Shown one piece after another: positions 15,840 to 27,671 of a stretch of DNA of 64,000 nt. Under the pieces are notes generated by a model, which was not told where the DNA came from, made no database searches, and saw nothing but the letters and a program-made list of their open reading frames with translations. A program made the translations under genes and the position numbers. The stretch's first letter is position 1. Each line of letters starts with the position of its first letter. Source of the stretch: Mercurialis annua (Eukaryota; Streptophyta; Magnoliopsida; Malpighiales; Euphorbiaceae); contig NC_065572.1 in assembly GCF_937616625.2 (NCBI RefSeq), positions 72,724,653 to 72,788,652 of the forward strand. The letters run 5' to 3'.

Positions 15840-16470
15840 CACTGAGCTGTTATAGAAAGATGACGCCTTTTTTGCCTTGCATTGGGTTAAGTGGGTTCAT
15901 ATAAACAGGCTGAGCCGAGTTCGAATTAGACTTAGCTCGGACTCCTCGAATCTGACTGAGCTTAAATTTTTAAATTCGAGCTCTGATAATATTCGAACTC
16001 AAACTCAAACCGCACTTGAATTTATTTTAATAAAAACAAAATTTAAAAAAATAAGTATATTTAATATATATTTTTCTACTATAAAAAATTACTTTTTTTA
16101 GTATAAAATATATTTTTTTAATATAAGAGCCTGGTTTAAAATTCGTATAGTATCACGAGTCTCGTTAATTGATCTTCGAACTTGGCTCAAGATGAAGTTC
16201 GAATAGCTTGAATTTGAACTCGGCTTAAATTTTTTTAAACCGGTCTCGAATTCATTTTAGCCAATTTTAAATTTTTTCGAATCGGTTTTGAATACTTTAT
16301 GAGTAGTCCAACTAGTTTCCATCCACAATTCCAATTTACCTTGGCTAATCGTCCGTAGTTTTCACTCTTTATCGTTTTTGTGAAGTAAACTGTCTTTTTA
16401 GTTTGAGCATATGCCAAATAAGATGCCGGAGAAAAAAACAATGTTCTAGAAAGCTTTTTGTTTGAAGTTA
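15840..16470. other. Intergenic spacer between PGK promoter and MRP RNA gene
   Basis: AT-rich, with diverged repeats of gagctcgaattt-like strings near 15.9-16.3 kb. No gene or clear element ends are seen. Confidence 0.5.
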
Positions 16471-16475
16471 TATTT

Positions 16476-16520
16476 ATCCCACATCGACAGTTTAAAGTGT
16501 TAAACTGCTGTTTATAAATG
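16476..16520 (+). promoter_or_regulatory. USE plus TATA: Pol III snRNA-type promoter of MRP RNA
   Basis: ATCCCACATCG at 16476-16486 is an exact plant upstream sequence element (consensus RTCCCACATCG). TTTATAAATG begins at 16511, 24 bases after the USE. This short spacing is the plant Pol III type rather than the longer Pol II type. Confidence 0.9.
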
Positions 16521-16546
16521 ACTTCCAAAGTGGGGAAAATTAACTA

Positions 16547-16792
16547 ACCACGAGATGGAGTGAGTGGGCGGCTTTAATTGACGCCCAGGAAAGTCCCCGG
16601 GCCCATTACTGCAGAGATGCAGCCCTGGCAACAGGAGACCTTTGAGCGTTGGGACTCATCTTGCCACGTGCAAGGGGCTGAGACACGTGTGGAGCCTTGG
16701 ATTCCCCGCCGAAGTTACTTGGCCGTTGATTCACAGTTATTCACTCGGTCCACTCGAGACTAACAGAACGGGGCTTACGCTCTCGTGGTGTA
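16547..16792 (+). ncRNA. MRP: RNase MRP RNA
   Basis: RNA subunit of the nucleolar endonuclease that processes pre-rRNA. The conserved region GGAAAGTCCCCGGGC lies at about 16587-16602. The MRP-like TGCCACGTGCA and ATTCCCCGCC follow, and ACAGAACGGGGCTTACG near the 3' end matches the CR-V side of the P/MRP core. The ends pair: CCACGAGA (16548-16555) with TCTCGTGG (16781-16788). A run of at least nine T residues from about 16794 serves as Pol III terminator. The promoter lies upstream at Pol III spacing. Exact ends are set by the terminal helix. RNase P RNA is an alternative, but the AAGTCCCCGG and TGCCACGTGC blocks fit MRP better. Confidence 0.85.
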
Positions 16793-16804
16793 CTTTTTTT
16801 TTTG

Positions 16805-18228
16805 TTTAAATCTCCACCGTCCAAAGAGTTGACTATTGTTTCATCGTGTTATTTTGTGATATGGACTGAAACAGCACCTCATAGGAGCATGCTGGTGTAA
16901 GTATAATTTATACATATAATCTTTCCCTGTCTGACCATAATTGGCATGCTTGATTTTTTTAAACTAAATGACATACGTCGTTTGATCGAGAAATTTTTAG
17001 GCGAATCTAGTTCGACGCATAGAATTATGAATCATTCACTTAACGCGCGACACACGACATTAATTAATGTAATAATCAATTGATGGATATCACATTAACT
17101 ATAATATCTTAATTAGAATTAATGAAATATTTATTGATTGAATATGTCATTAATGGATGATATGTATCACACAATAAATAAATGGTTTATGATTCCTTTA
17201 ATCTATTTAAAAAAGATGGAATTCCGAAAAAGCTTATGTAGTCAAAGCTCAAAAATAGTTAAGCTTTCACGGTCACTGTCGTACTCGTCTCATTTAAACT
17301 TCTATAGCCATAAAAAAAAGTTATAAAAATGAGTGAACATTAACTCTGTCTAAAAAAATTATTTGAACCTTATTTATTTAAGACAAAAGTATTGATAAGC
17401 TCTTGTGATAAAAAAAAATCAGGAATATTTAATTTTTTATGGTCTTGAAAATGAGTACAAAATAGTATTTTAAAAAAATATTTATTTCAACTGAATATTT
17501 TTATTTTGGCTATTCTAAAGTTATTCTAAATTAATAATTATTTTTAAATTTAATAAGTTGGTACCGGTTTTTAACCGGTTTCATTTATTTATATAAATTT
17601 TTCTTAATAGTCAACTTTTTCACACCCCTAATCTAACCATGAGAAAAGTTTGTGTCCAAGAAAGCCATTGATTTCTGTGGCTTAAAATGTAAGCTTGTGA
17701 TCAAGTTGGATGGCATGCATCACTTTACACCTCAGGATTTTCAGTATCAATAACCAATCTATTGAACAAAAATTATTAGTCCTCCATCATTGATCAATAT
17801 AATTATCTAATAACTGCATATGAATTTGATTATGCTCAACCACAAAAAACATGAGTGGAGCATATCATATCGACTGCCAATTTGTCCATGTAGTGATGTT
17901 TCAAACATCAAAACGTCAAATTGAAATTTCACTAAAAAGGCTAGCTTTTCTTGTTCTACAGCAATGTGGATTTTGAAATTTGTTTGCTCTGTGCAAAGAT
18001 AAGATGCCTTGGAGGGCAATTCAACTGAAAATGAACCATTTATTTAGACACTAGGATGAATCTCTTTGCCAATCCTCACCGGTTCTCTTGGCAATTTTAG
18101 AATGAAGAAACAACGGCGGAATAAAGAAGAAAAAAATTTACAATACGACCTCATATCTTTCTACAGTCACCCTTTCTCGTATATAAGCAGACCAAGACAG
18201 GGATGCGGAAAAAAAAATCAGTTTAACC
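16805..18228. other. Intergenic interval before plastid PGK 3' end
   Basis: No supported gene. A fragment at about 16988-17005 reads GAGAAATTTTTAGGC, the end motif of the MITE family at 43470 and 62155; no partner end was found. The last few hundred bases should include the PGK 3' UTR. Confidence 0.5.
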
Positions 18229-20931
18229 TTACACAGCTACTGGTGTTGCTTCATCAAGAGCAAGAACTCCCGGAAGCTGTTTGCCTTCCAACAACTCCAA
18301 GCTGGCACCGCCGCCAGTTGATATGTGGCTCATAACATCAGCAACTCCCACTTTTTCTACGGCAGCAACAGAATCTCCTCCACCAATAATTGTTGTGACT
18401 CCCTTGCCGCTAAGCTCTGCCAGCTTCTTTGCAATAGCCTGAACTCACAAATGAACTCTAGGTCACCATAAATTCAAAAGAATATGCAGGTAGTAATAAT
18501 GGATTACTTATATGACAGGCATGTATATGGACGGGTCGTCAACTATGAAAAGTCGAGTTAGGACTTCAATCCTTTTAACATTTAACGGAAATATAGAGCC
18601 GATTGCAAATAACTTTGCACTATTTTTTTCAATATCCAGTCACAGTAAGCAATAGAGTAGACTCGTTAGAGAGATCCAGAATCGAGATGCTGTTGTAGGA
18701 ATTTTATACAAAGGCAAAGCCTTTTCATGCTACAATATGCAACATTAGAATAAGATCAGAGGAAAGCAATATTAGCATACCTCTGTTCCAACTGCAAACT
18801 TGTCAAACTCAAACACTCCCATTGGTCCATTCCAGATGACAGTTTTGGTAGTGTCCAAAGCATCATTAAATGTCTTAATAGAATCTGGTCCAATATCCAA
18901 ACCCATCCAGCCGTCAGGGATGGCTGAGGCAGGCACAACCTGCAGTTAAAGTAAGCAGTACTTCACTCGTCACTTGCAAATTACATATAACCAGTGCACT
19001 TCAGCTCTGTGATAACTGAATTTCAGTTGCTCATATAAGCGTTAAAAGGTTCAATTTAAGAGATGCCATAACTATCTTATGATCTGAGGACTTTAACATG
19101 GGAGTTCAGACCACAAACCTTACTGTTGGCATCAGGAGCAAACTTGTCTGCAATAACCACATCACTGGGTAACAAAAGGGACACTCCTTTAGCCTTGGCC
19201 TTCTCAAGGAGAGACGTTGCCAATTCAAGCTTATCTTCCTCGACCAGGGATGAGCCCACTGATAGGCCTTGAGCCTTGTAAAATGTGAAAATCATACCTC
19301 CACCCAAAAGCAAGATATCACACTTCTCGAGGAGCGACTCAATAACTCCAATCTTGGATGAGACCTTTGAACCACCAACAATGGAAGCAAAAGGCCTCTT
19401 TGGGGTTGAAACTGCACCAACAAGGTAGTCCAGCTCCTAAAACAAGATAGCGAAAAATGCATAAGGATTTACGAGAAGGTTAATCAAGGCGATGAGACAA
19501 AGAAATTAAGGTTCCTTTCTTTGTTTGCACATGTGTGTCTTTTTACCTGTTGGGGCATAGGATACACAAAATGTAAGGAGTAGCTATAATATATGTCCGA
19601 CTTGCATGCCATATCTGAATACCCAACTCACACAATTTTAACTACCTAATGGTGAATAAGGAGTAAAAAAGTTCACATCGCAATTCAAAAACCGACCTTT
19701 TGCAAAAGGAAGCCAGCAACAGAAGGCTTTAAGAATTTTGTAACTCCCTCAGTTGAGGCATGTGCTCTATGTGCAGTTCCAAAAGCATCATTCACAAACA
19801 GATCTGCCAAGGAAGCAAGCTTCTTCGCGAACTCAGGCTCATTCTTTTCCTCCTCCTTGTAAAACCTTACATTCTCCAGAAGAAGAACACCACCCTCAGG
19901 AAGCGAAGCAACCAATTTTTCTACTTCCGGGCCAATACAATCATCAGCCTTCACAACCTGCTCAATAGGACACATAAATTACATTTCCACCTAGAAAGCA
20001 CAAGACACCTTTACTTAATCCTCGTTAATTTCGCGTAAAATGTGTATATACCTCAATGCCGAGGAGTTCAGACAAACGAGGAACAAGAGGCGCCAAGCTG
20101 AATTTCGGAGTAACACCTTTCGGCCTTCCCTAAAAATTCAGCAAAATACATTTCAGATCACAGACAAATCTAGTTACTTCTCAAGCAAACTCGAGATATA
20201 TAATGCAGCATCCATAAAGCTAATGCCTTTTTGAAATTTTTTACCTTGCACATAATCAAGGAACCTCATATATAATAGTAGTAGATTACTAGATTAAAAC
20301 CCGCTATTCTTCGCAACAAAATCCGGAAACTAAATGACTTGAACAAATGGGAACTATTGGAGTTAAAAATCTACATTTCCCCCAGATTGAAGGAAACCCA
20401 TATATCTAGTTAAATCAACACAATTCAATCTACAACTACCCAGATAATCTAGCTAAATCAAACATAATAAAGCATTAAACTTTCTAAAAACCCGAAAAAT
20501 TTGAAGCTTACCAAATGACTAGAAAGAATAACTTTAGCACCATTTTGCATCAAATGCTTAATAGTGGGAATTGCAGCTCTAATTCTAGTGTCATCAGTGA
20601 TCTTCTGGTTATCATCCAACGGCACATTTAAATCAGCTCTAACAAAAACTTTTTTTCCTTTCAAATCAGAGGCAGTCAAATCTCCAACACTTTTTTTAGC
20701 CATGGAAACAACTGCCCTGGATGGTTTACTAGAGGAGGTAAGAGTTTTGATTTTTGATGCGACGTGTTGGCTGAAAAGTGAGTCGGCTGCGGTAAAACTT
20801 AGGCGGGATAGGGAGGTGGCGCGGAGGCCGGAGATGGGGAGGAGGGAGGGGCGGGCGCGGGTGGTGGAGGAGGAGGAGGAGGCGGTGGTTTTGAGGAGGG
20901 AGAGGGTGGTGGGTGCTGTGGCGGAGGCCAT
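18229..20931 (-). CDS. PGK1: Phosphoglycerate kinase, chloroplastic, 6 exons
   Basis: Calvin-cycle phosphoglycerate kinase that phosphorylates 3-phosphoglycerate in the chloroplast stroma. Exons are 20931-20512, 20129-20052, 19957-19697, 19436-19119, 18939-18781 and 18438-18229, giving 481 aa. The first ~75 residues are rich in Ser, Thr and Ala with few acidic residues, a typical transit peptide ending near [10 protein letters not shown]. The mature part matches the cytosolic protein closely and keeps [24 protein letters not shown] and GGGDSVAAV. It ends ATPVAV, as plastid forms do. Exon sizes 78, 261, 318 and 159 are identical to those of the cytosolic gene, showing a shared ancestor by tandem duplication. 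The symbol follows Arabidopsis usage. Confidence 0.96.
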
Positions 20932-21716
20932 TTTTAGTGGTGGTTTGGAGTGTTAGTGTGGTGTTGGAAATGAAGAAGAGAAAAAGGAAATATATGGACG
21001 GGAAGAACGATGGAAGGAATGAATGGGCAATGTTTGCTTCATTTCGGATTTTCTCTTATCGTTGAGATGAGGTTCATGATGTTCCCTCATTTTTATCCTT
21101 TTCACTCCTTTTTTACACTTCTTTTACTCTTTACATAATATAAAAGAGTGTAAAGTAACCGAACCGCTCATGTTCGGTTCGATAAAAGCTCGAGTTGAGA
21201 TTGTTCAATAGTCTAGGTTGGATTTTAATTTATTTTTACTTATTGAGGAAAAATAAATTTGAATTTAATCGTGTTTATCTTATTTATTTTTAGGAATGAT
21301 TCGTATGTAATATCGTGAGCTAGCTCAATTATGAGTCTGTGATAAGACTCATATGCAAATTTTATTACGAATTTGCGAGTTGGCTCTAGTCTCTAGACTT
21401 GTTTATAGGTCAGGTTTGGGCCGCGTCTTGCAGATCCTCCCTTTTTTATGTAATTCAAGCCTGGTCCAAATTTTATATTTGCTACCAAATATAGCTCATA
21501 TATTCTATTTGTGCGGGATTGGGCTGAGCTTTTTCGATTTTATATAGAGAATTGTATGAAAGTGAAGGCTCCATCAAATAGCGGATTTTTTCGGATTTTG
21601 TATTAAAAATTTGTCAAGTCTGGCCCAAGACAAACATGCCTCTGCTGGTCCGAAATCCAGGTCCATGAACATGTCTGAAATTGGCTTAAATTTAGCTTGT
21701 GTGTGAACTTGATTAA

Positions 21717-22599
21717 GGGGGTGTTTGATAACCCAAATTTATTACTTAAATTAATATATTAAACACTTAATTATTTTAAGTTGGTTTGATAACTCAAAAA
21801 AAATTAACTTAACTTATTCAATTAAGTCAAAAATTACTTAAAATAATAAGTTAAAAATTTTGACTTATTTTTTTTACTGAAAACATTAAATTATTAAATA
21901 TTAGTTTTATCATTAAATAAACTTTATATACCTATTATTCCCAATTATTAATCATGAATAAAACTATTTTATCTCACATATATCATTTTTTTAATTTCAC
22001 TATGGGTGTATTATACTTAGATCGGCATTTAAAATTGTAAAGTACTATATTTTTCATTATAAATATTTTATTTTCTATTTTTACTTTTTTTTATAGTGTA
22101 TATGTCATTTATTTAATATTTCCGCTTTTTAATATTATTTGAACTTCTGTTTGTAACACACAACATCAATTGTCAAATTTAAACGGTTTTTCAAATTTTA
22201 AAAATTAGTATTTTATTTTAAGGGCTAATTTTTAAGTTAAAGGGGAGCATTATTATAATTTTTAAAAATTAATTATCAACATATGCAACTACAATTTATG
22301 ATTTTTATTTATGATATATGTAATATTCATAATATTTTTTATATATATTTTTTATTTATATTTTAAAAATTTAAATAATATATAATTTATATATAATAAT
22401 TTATTTTAAAATAATTAATCTTTAAAGATTTAATATGTAAATATAATAATTTTAATAATATTCAGTAATTGCAGACTTGCAGTTATCAAACAGTATTATT
22501 TAATTCAGCACTTAAACATATCAGTAATTATTATTTTCAACACTTAAAATTCAACATTTAATTTTCAGCACTTAATTTTCAGTTTTATCAAACGCCACC
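21717..22599. mobile_element. Non-autonomous inverted-repeat element, possibly hAT-type
   Basis: The left end GGGGTGTTTGATAA and right end TTATCAAACGCCACC are short inverted repeats of the kind common in plant hAT derivatives. Subterminal strings (tcagcacttaa) are repeated near the right end. The interior is AT-rich and non-coding. A target duplication is not clear. Confidence 0.55.
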
Positions 22600-22762
22600 T
22601 AAGAGTATGTGAACCGGTTCGTATGTAAGCAAAACAATGCATTTTACTCAAATGACATGGCTTTAAGTTAATCAACGTCTTGGGTTTAATTCATTCTGCA
22701 AACGTTCTCTTTTTCTAATTATTAAAAAAAACGTTAATCAAACGAGCTAGGTCCGAGACCCC

Positions 22763-24195
22763 GGCTTAATACATGATTTGACCCCTGAACTTGCACTACT
22801 AAAATGTTTGCTTTTAGCGACGGATTTTTCCGTCGCTAAAAGCATGAAATCCGTCGGGAAAACGTTTCCGGACGGATTTCCCGACGGATTCAATCCGTCG
22901 GCAAAATCCTCGTCGCTAAATTTTTGGCGACGGACCAAAAAATTTGGCGACGGATTTTTCAGAAATTGCCGACGGATTTTAGCGACGGATTTAAATCCGT
23001 CGCTAATTACTGACGGATTTTAGCGACGGATTTAAATCCGTCACTAATTACCAAAAAAAAAAATTAAATTAAATCATAAAATAAATTATTATTATTTAAT
23101 CGGTCACACACCCGTCATACTCCGTCAACCTCCGTCCCCCACCCGTCCCCCGTCGCCCTCGGTTACCCATCCGTTGCCTCCATCACCCACTCGCAATTTT
23201 TACAAAGTTCACTGCTCCCACTCATTGCTCTTTAACTTTGAAGTTCTCCCGCGCGTATCTCCACCTGAACCAGCTCAGCTTCTTGTTATATATATATATA
23301 TGTATATTTATATTTAAATGTAACTAAAAATGACAAATACTTCCTCCCACATTTTAATATAATTATTTTTTATAATTAATAGTTATTTTAAATAATTATT
23401 AATGAATAAATAAATAACAATATTTTCAATATATATATTTATGTTATATTTAAATAATATTATATATAATTAAAAATATAATTATTATTTTTTCTTTAAT
23501 AATTTTTTTTCTAAATATTTTTTTGATAAAAAAATTATTTAATTTAATAATTTTTTTACGATTTTTTTTATTTTTTGGTAATTAGTGACGGATTTAAATC
23601 CGTCGGTAATTAGCGACGGATTTAAATCCGTCGCTAAAAATAGATTTTGCGACGGATTTGAAATCCGTCGCTAAATACATCAAAAATAATTGGCGGGAGT
23701 GTTCCCGCCAACTTTAGCGACGGATTTTCCGTCGCTAAAGTTGGCGGGAACACTCCCGCCAATTTAAATGACAATTTAGCGACGGATTTCAAATCCGTCG
23801 CTAAATCCGTCGGTAAAAAAAAATTAGCGACGGATTTTGAATCCGTCGCTAAAATCCGTCGGTAAAACACAGTTTTTTAGTAGTGTTGTACCCTTTTACC
23901 CATCTAACCTCTAAACTTAACGTCTCACACATCGAACCTCTGAACTTGTTAAATAATCCGATTTGACCCCTGAACTTGATAAATATGTAAATATTGAACC
24001 CTTCGTGTCCACCTGTCACTTGAAACATTCTAGAAGAAATTATGTACGGAGGGGTTCAATGTTTACGTATTTATCAAGTTCGGGGGTCAAATCAGGTTAT
24101 TTAGCAAGTTCAGGGGTTCGATAGGTGAGACGTTAAGTTTGGGAGTTAGATGGGTAAAAGAGTACAAGTTCAGGGGTCAAACTATGTATTAAGCC
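22763..24195. mobile_element. Mutator-type inverted-repeat element carrying a nested CACTA insertion
   Basis: The ends GGCTTAATACAT and ATGTATTAAGCC are inverted repeats that continue through 'gacccctgaacttg', then beyond the nested insertion through acccttttacccatct, matching the right arm in reverse. A perfect 10-bp direct repeat CCGAGACCCC flanks it at 22753-22762 and 24196-24205, the length expected of Mutator-like elements. The original element was about 340 bp before the insertion. Confidence 0.88.
22794..23885. mobile_element. Non-autonomous CACTA (CMC/En-Spm) element, 1,092 bp, nested
   Basis: Ends are CACTACTAAAA and TTTTTTAGTAGTG. A 3-bp target duplication TTG flanks it (22791-22793, 23886-23888). 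Subterminal regions hold many direct and inverted copies of the decamer GCGACGGATT and its complement AATCCGTCGC, the presumed transposase-binding repeats. The interior is AT-rich with no transposase gene, so it depends on a source elsewhere. Confidence 0.92.
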
Positions 24196-24347
24196 CCGAG
24201 ACCCCTCTCGCCAACCCATGAAGCCCATGATCCATTTCACCTGACAATGACATGCCGTTGAAAATTCCAGAAATTTTCAAAAAACGACGACGATTAATAA
24301 CTTTCTGGATGCTCTAAAAGGAGTTGCCACAGCAGTTTTGTTCGCCA

Positions 24348-26828
24348 ATGGATGTTTTAGCTTCTTCTTCCTGCTTGCACCTCCAAAAATTCCCGCACTT
24401 TGCATGTTCCCATTATTTATTTTCAGCTAAAACTCCATTCCCCTCTACTAAGAAACCGAAAACCATCACAGGAGCTTTAAAAGAATGGCGCGACTACGAG
24501 GAAGCTGTCAAGCGCAAGGACCTCGCCAGAGCTCTCAGGTTCTTGAAATCAAAAGAAACCGAGAAAAAAACCAACACTGCTAATAACGAAGATAATTCGA
24601 TTAACGGGTCTTTATCTACCGGGTCTGGTATCAATGAATTGAGATGGTTTGATGGGTTGGACCGGAATTGGGAGATTTTGGATACTTGTTTGAATGCGGA
24701 TGATATGAGACTCGTTGGCAGTGCTTATAATTTTCTTCAGAATAGAGGGTTGTTGCCCAGTTTTGGAAAATTCACCAGCATTGGTAAATTTAACACCTTT
24801 TTTTATTAATTTATTGATATGTAGGATGTCATGTTATTCGTGCAAACATTTAATCTCACTAACTTGTTGTAAATATGACACGGCGCAGTAGTTGTATGGG
24901 ATAAACTTTCTTTAAATTATTATTGATGCCATGATGGTAAAGTTGTGAACTTTGCTGAGTAGAATTTGTTCTTACTTGATTTTGTTATGTACCCTTTTTA
25001 CAGTCTTAGAGGGAACTAGAGATGTTACACCATCTGTATTCAAGTCTTCAACAGGTTTAGAAGGTGAATTATGTTGAATTACTTATCTACTTGGTATCTC
25101 AAGATTTATGGTTTATGTTTGTGTGCTTCTGTAAGGTTTAATTATCATGTTGCTGTGTTTGATTTGATTGTCCAGTGGCAAAATTTGCTCCGAAGAAATG
25201 GGGTCTTTCGGGAAGCTCTCAGTTCGCACTGCTTGCCTTTATGGGTGGAGCAAATTATCTTCTGTCACAAGGGATTGAGATTAGGATTAACCTTGCACTC
25301 GTATTAGGATTCGCGTTTATGGATTCTGTTTTCCTTGGCGGCACTTGCTTAGCTCAAATCTCGAGTATTTGGCCTCCATACAGGCGTCGTATTTTAGTTC
25401 ATGAAGCTGGTCATCTTCTGGTAGGTATGTTTTTTTATTTCCTGATTTCGATGCTGCATTGAGCTGGTATTAATGTTTTCTTTTACGCTAATTGAATATT
25501 AAAAATATGAAAGACAAATGCCTTTGGAACTTTGGTTCATTCTGCTGCAACTAGGCAGATTATGTCAATCTATGGAAATTACTCATGGCAAGATCAATGG
25601 CCGAGCAAAAATGAATGTTTTGTCTAGAGCCAGCATAAGTGCTTAAATGTCATATTTTGTTTTGCAGCATACCTTATGGGTTGCCCAATTCGTGGTGTGA
25701 TTTTAGATCCAATTGTTGCCATGCAGATGGGCATTCAAGGCCAGGTACTCCTGCTTTTTCTATGTTTTTTTATCTAAATCTTTTCTCGGCTTTCCTAGTT
25801 TCATATACTTCTAATGGCTTATGCTATCACGTCTTCCCTTTAGGAATAAAGAATTAATGAATTCCATCTAATTAATCTGTTGATTACATAGCTGTTGGAA
25901 TTAAGGGGCCCTTTCATTCAGATGAACGTGATGCTACTTTTTACATTAGTATGTTCAGAATTACATAAATTTTTTGTATTCATTTTCCCTACTTTCTATT
26001 TTTATACTGATTTCTCAGTCACAGTTCACTTTATCGATTCCATTAAATAAATTCAATTTGAGTCTGAAGTTTTCATCATAAGATTATATCTATCACATAT
26101 CTTTAGGCAGGAACTCAGTTTTGGGATGAAAAGATGAGTACCGAACTTGCTGATGGACGACTCAGTGGCACGACCTTTGACAGGTGGGTCAATTAGTAAT
26201 CATATTTGAGGTTACTTTTCTATGGTCCTTTCGGTTTCTGCAGCTGAAAGAACAGTATATGTGATTGTGGATTACTTATGACCAGCTCTTTTATTCTTTG
26301 CCATATGGAAGTCACAAGCAATGGTTTTCTGAATTAAGTTCTTGCATATCTTAAATTCCGAGAGTATTGATATAAAAGGAAAATTTTGTACTGGCTACCA
26401 ATTATTATCGAACTGTGTGCATTTACTGTTATATATGTTCTGATAATTGCTACAATGGCCAGGTACTGCATGGTGCTTTTTGCTGGCATTGCAGCCGAAG
26501 CTCTTATTTATGGCGAGGCCGAAGGTGGAGAAAATGATGAAAATCTATTTAGGAGTATCAGCGTTCTTCTGCAGCCTCCATTATCTGTAAACCAGGTATC
26601 TGCAAGCATCGTACTTAATTTGATATTTAAATATTGCAGATCCATTCCGACACTTGTGACTGCCTGGTGTAGATGTCAAATCAAGCAAGGTGGTCAGTTA
26701 TGCAGTCTTACAATTTGCTAAAATGGCAGAAGCATGCTCATAGAGCTGCTGTCATAGCTCTTGAAAGTGGTAGTAGTTTGAGTGTCGTCATTAGGAGTAT
26801 TGAGGAAGCTATGACTTCTGGTAAATGA
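24348..26828 (+). CDS. Chloroplast-type membrane protein with HEAGH motif (stress-regulated protein, At5g27290-like), 7 exons
   Basis: Exons are 24348-24783, 25004-25063, 25176-25424, 25668-25744, 26107-26183, 26463-26595 and 26673-26828, giving 395 aa. I use the ATG at 24348 (MDVLASSSC); a plastid transit peptide is likely. A basic/acidic ALKEWRDYEEAV segment follows. Two hydrophobic segments in exon 3 flank VLGFAFMDSVFLGG. Next is ILVHEAGHLLVAYLMG, an HExxH motif in the context of M41 (FtsH) peptidases, but there is no AAA ATPase domain. The remainder (GQAGTQFWD, EGGENDENLFRSI, SNQARWSV) is the conserved core of a plant family known to me only as stress-regulated or FtsH-like. Proteolytic activity is unproven. 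Confidence 0.88.
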
Positions 26829-27600
26829 GATATATTTATATGCTGGGAAAATATTGGTTTTATATTTCCTTGACGATAGAGCAAGAGGATGTATGGCTGA
26901 AGAAGATTCGAGTCAATCCGACTTTCATTAGGCATTTAGTGCATGTGCTGCTGCTGCTCATCACCTAACTTCCCGATTCCTGATTTCTGATTAAAGTACA
27001 TCTATCTTCACTAATCGGCTATACCGTGTTGATGATATATTGTCGTCCCAGTCGACTTATCCAAGGAAACATATGCAATATAGGCAGACACTACAGGGAG
27101 CGTTGACAGAATCTTATATGCAGCTGACCTTAATCCAGGGATTCTTCCAACTATTTGCAGAGAGTCCCGAGTTTGAATCATGTTTGAATATTTATCCAAT
27201 TCTTAGCTTCAAATAAGAAATTCTCAGCATAGTTATTACAGTTTACCTGATGGCGTCTACTATCCGAGTGATGTTTAACTGTGTTGTATCTTGATGATTA
27301 TTGTCAACTAGACTGAAGAAATCAATGATAATTACAAATATATAATTTTGAGATTGCAACCTTAGTTTTTTCTTGATGTATTCACTGTAATTTCTCCAAT
27401 TTGCATCATTTTCACTTATCGGAGCACACATGTTCGAGATTTTGTTTATACTCAGAACTGCCTGTTTTAGATAAAGATTTGATAAACTTGAAACCAGCAA
27501 TACTAAAATAAATCATTTGTCATGTAGTATTCAATCTTTTATTAACAAAAGTCAACTTTTTCATTGTCTTCCCCTTGTATATCAAATCTTCAATAGTGTC
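26829..27600. other. 3' flank of the HEAGH gene
   Basis: 3' UTR and spacer. No gene or element recognised before the 7SL promoter. Confidence 0.5.
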
Positions 27601-27605
27601 CGAGA

Positions 27606-27648
27606 ATCCCACATCGACTAAAAGACATTGAAATATAAGTTTATATTG
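27606..27648 (+). promoter_or_regulatory. USE plus TATA: promoter of 7SL RNA
   Basis: ATCCCACATCG at 27606-27616 is identical to the USE of the MRP gene. TTTATATT lies at 27640-27647, again about 24 bases after the USE, the Pol III spacing. The RNA start is about 31 bases beyond the TATA. Confidence 0.9.
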
Positions 27649-27671
27649 TTGCATCACATAGCTTACTGTTC

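Larger units (their letters stand above)
20932..24347. other. Transposon-rich interval between plastid PGK and the next gene
   Basis: Contains the PGK promoter side, a hAT-like inverted-repeat element (21717-22599), and a nested pair of transposons (22763-24195) whose outer edge lies about 150 bases from the next ATG. No gene is supported; open frames inside the CACTA element are products of its repeats. Confidence 0.7.

Noticed and set aside
16578..16763. Open frame of 61 codons overlapping the MRP RNA
   Set aside because: It lies inside a structured RNA with a Pol III promoter and terminator; no protein homology is recognisable.
22747..23870. Several short open frames with repeated FPTDFxxxx-type peptides
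   Set aside because: They are translations of the GCGACGGATT repeats of the CACTA element and not protein-coding.
24324..24347. Upstream extension MPQQFCSP of the HEAGH gene
   Set aside because: It begins with a non-ATG codon; the ATG at 24348 gives a proper transit-peptide-like start.
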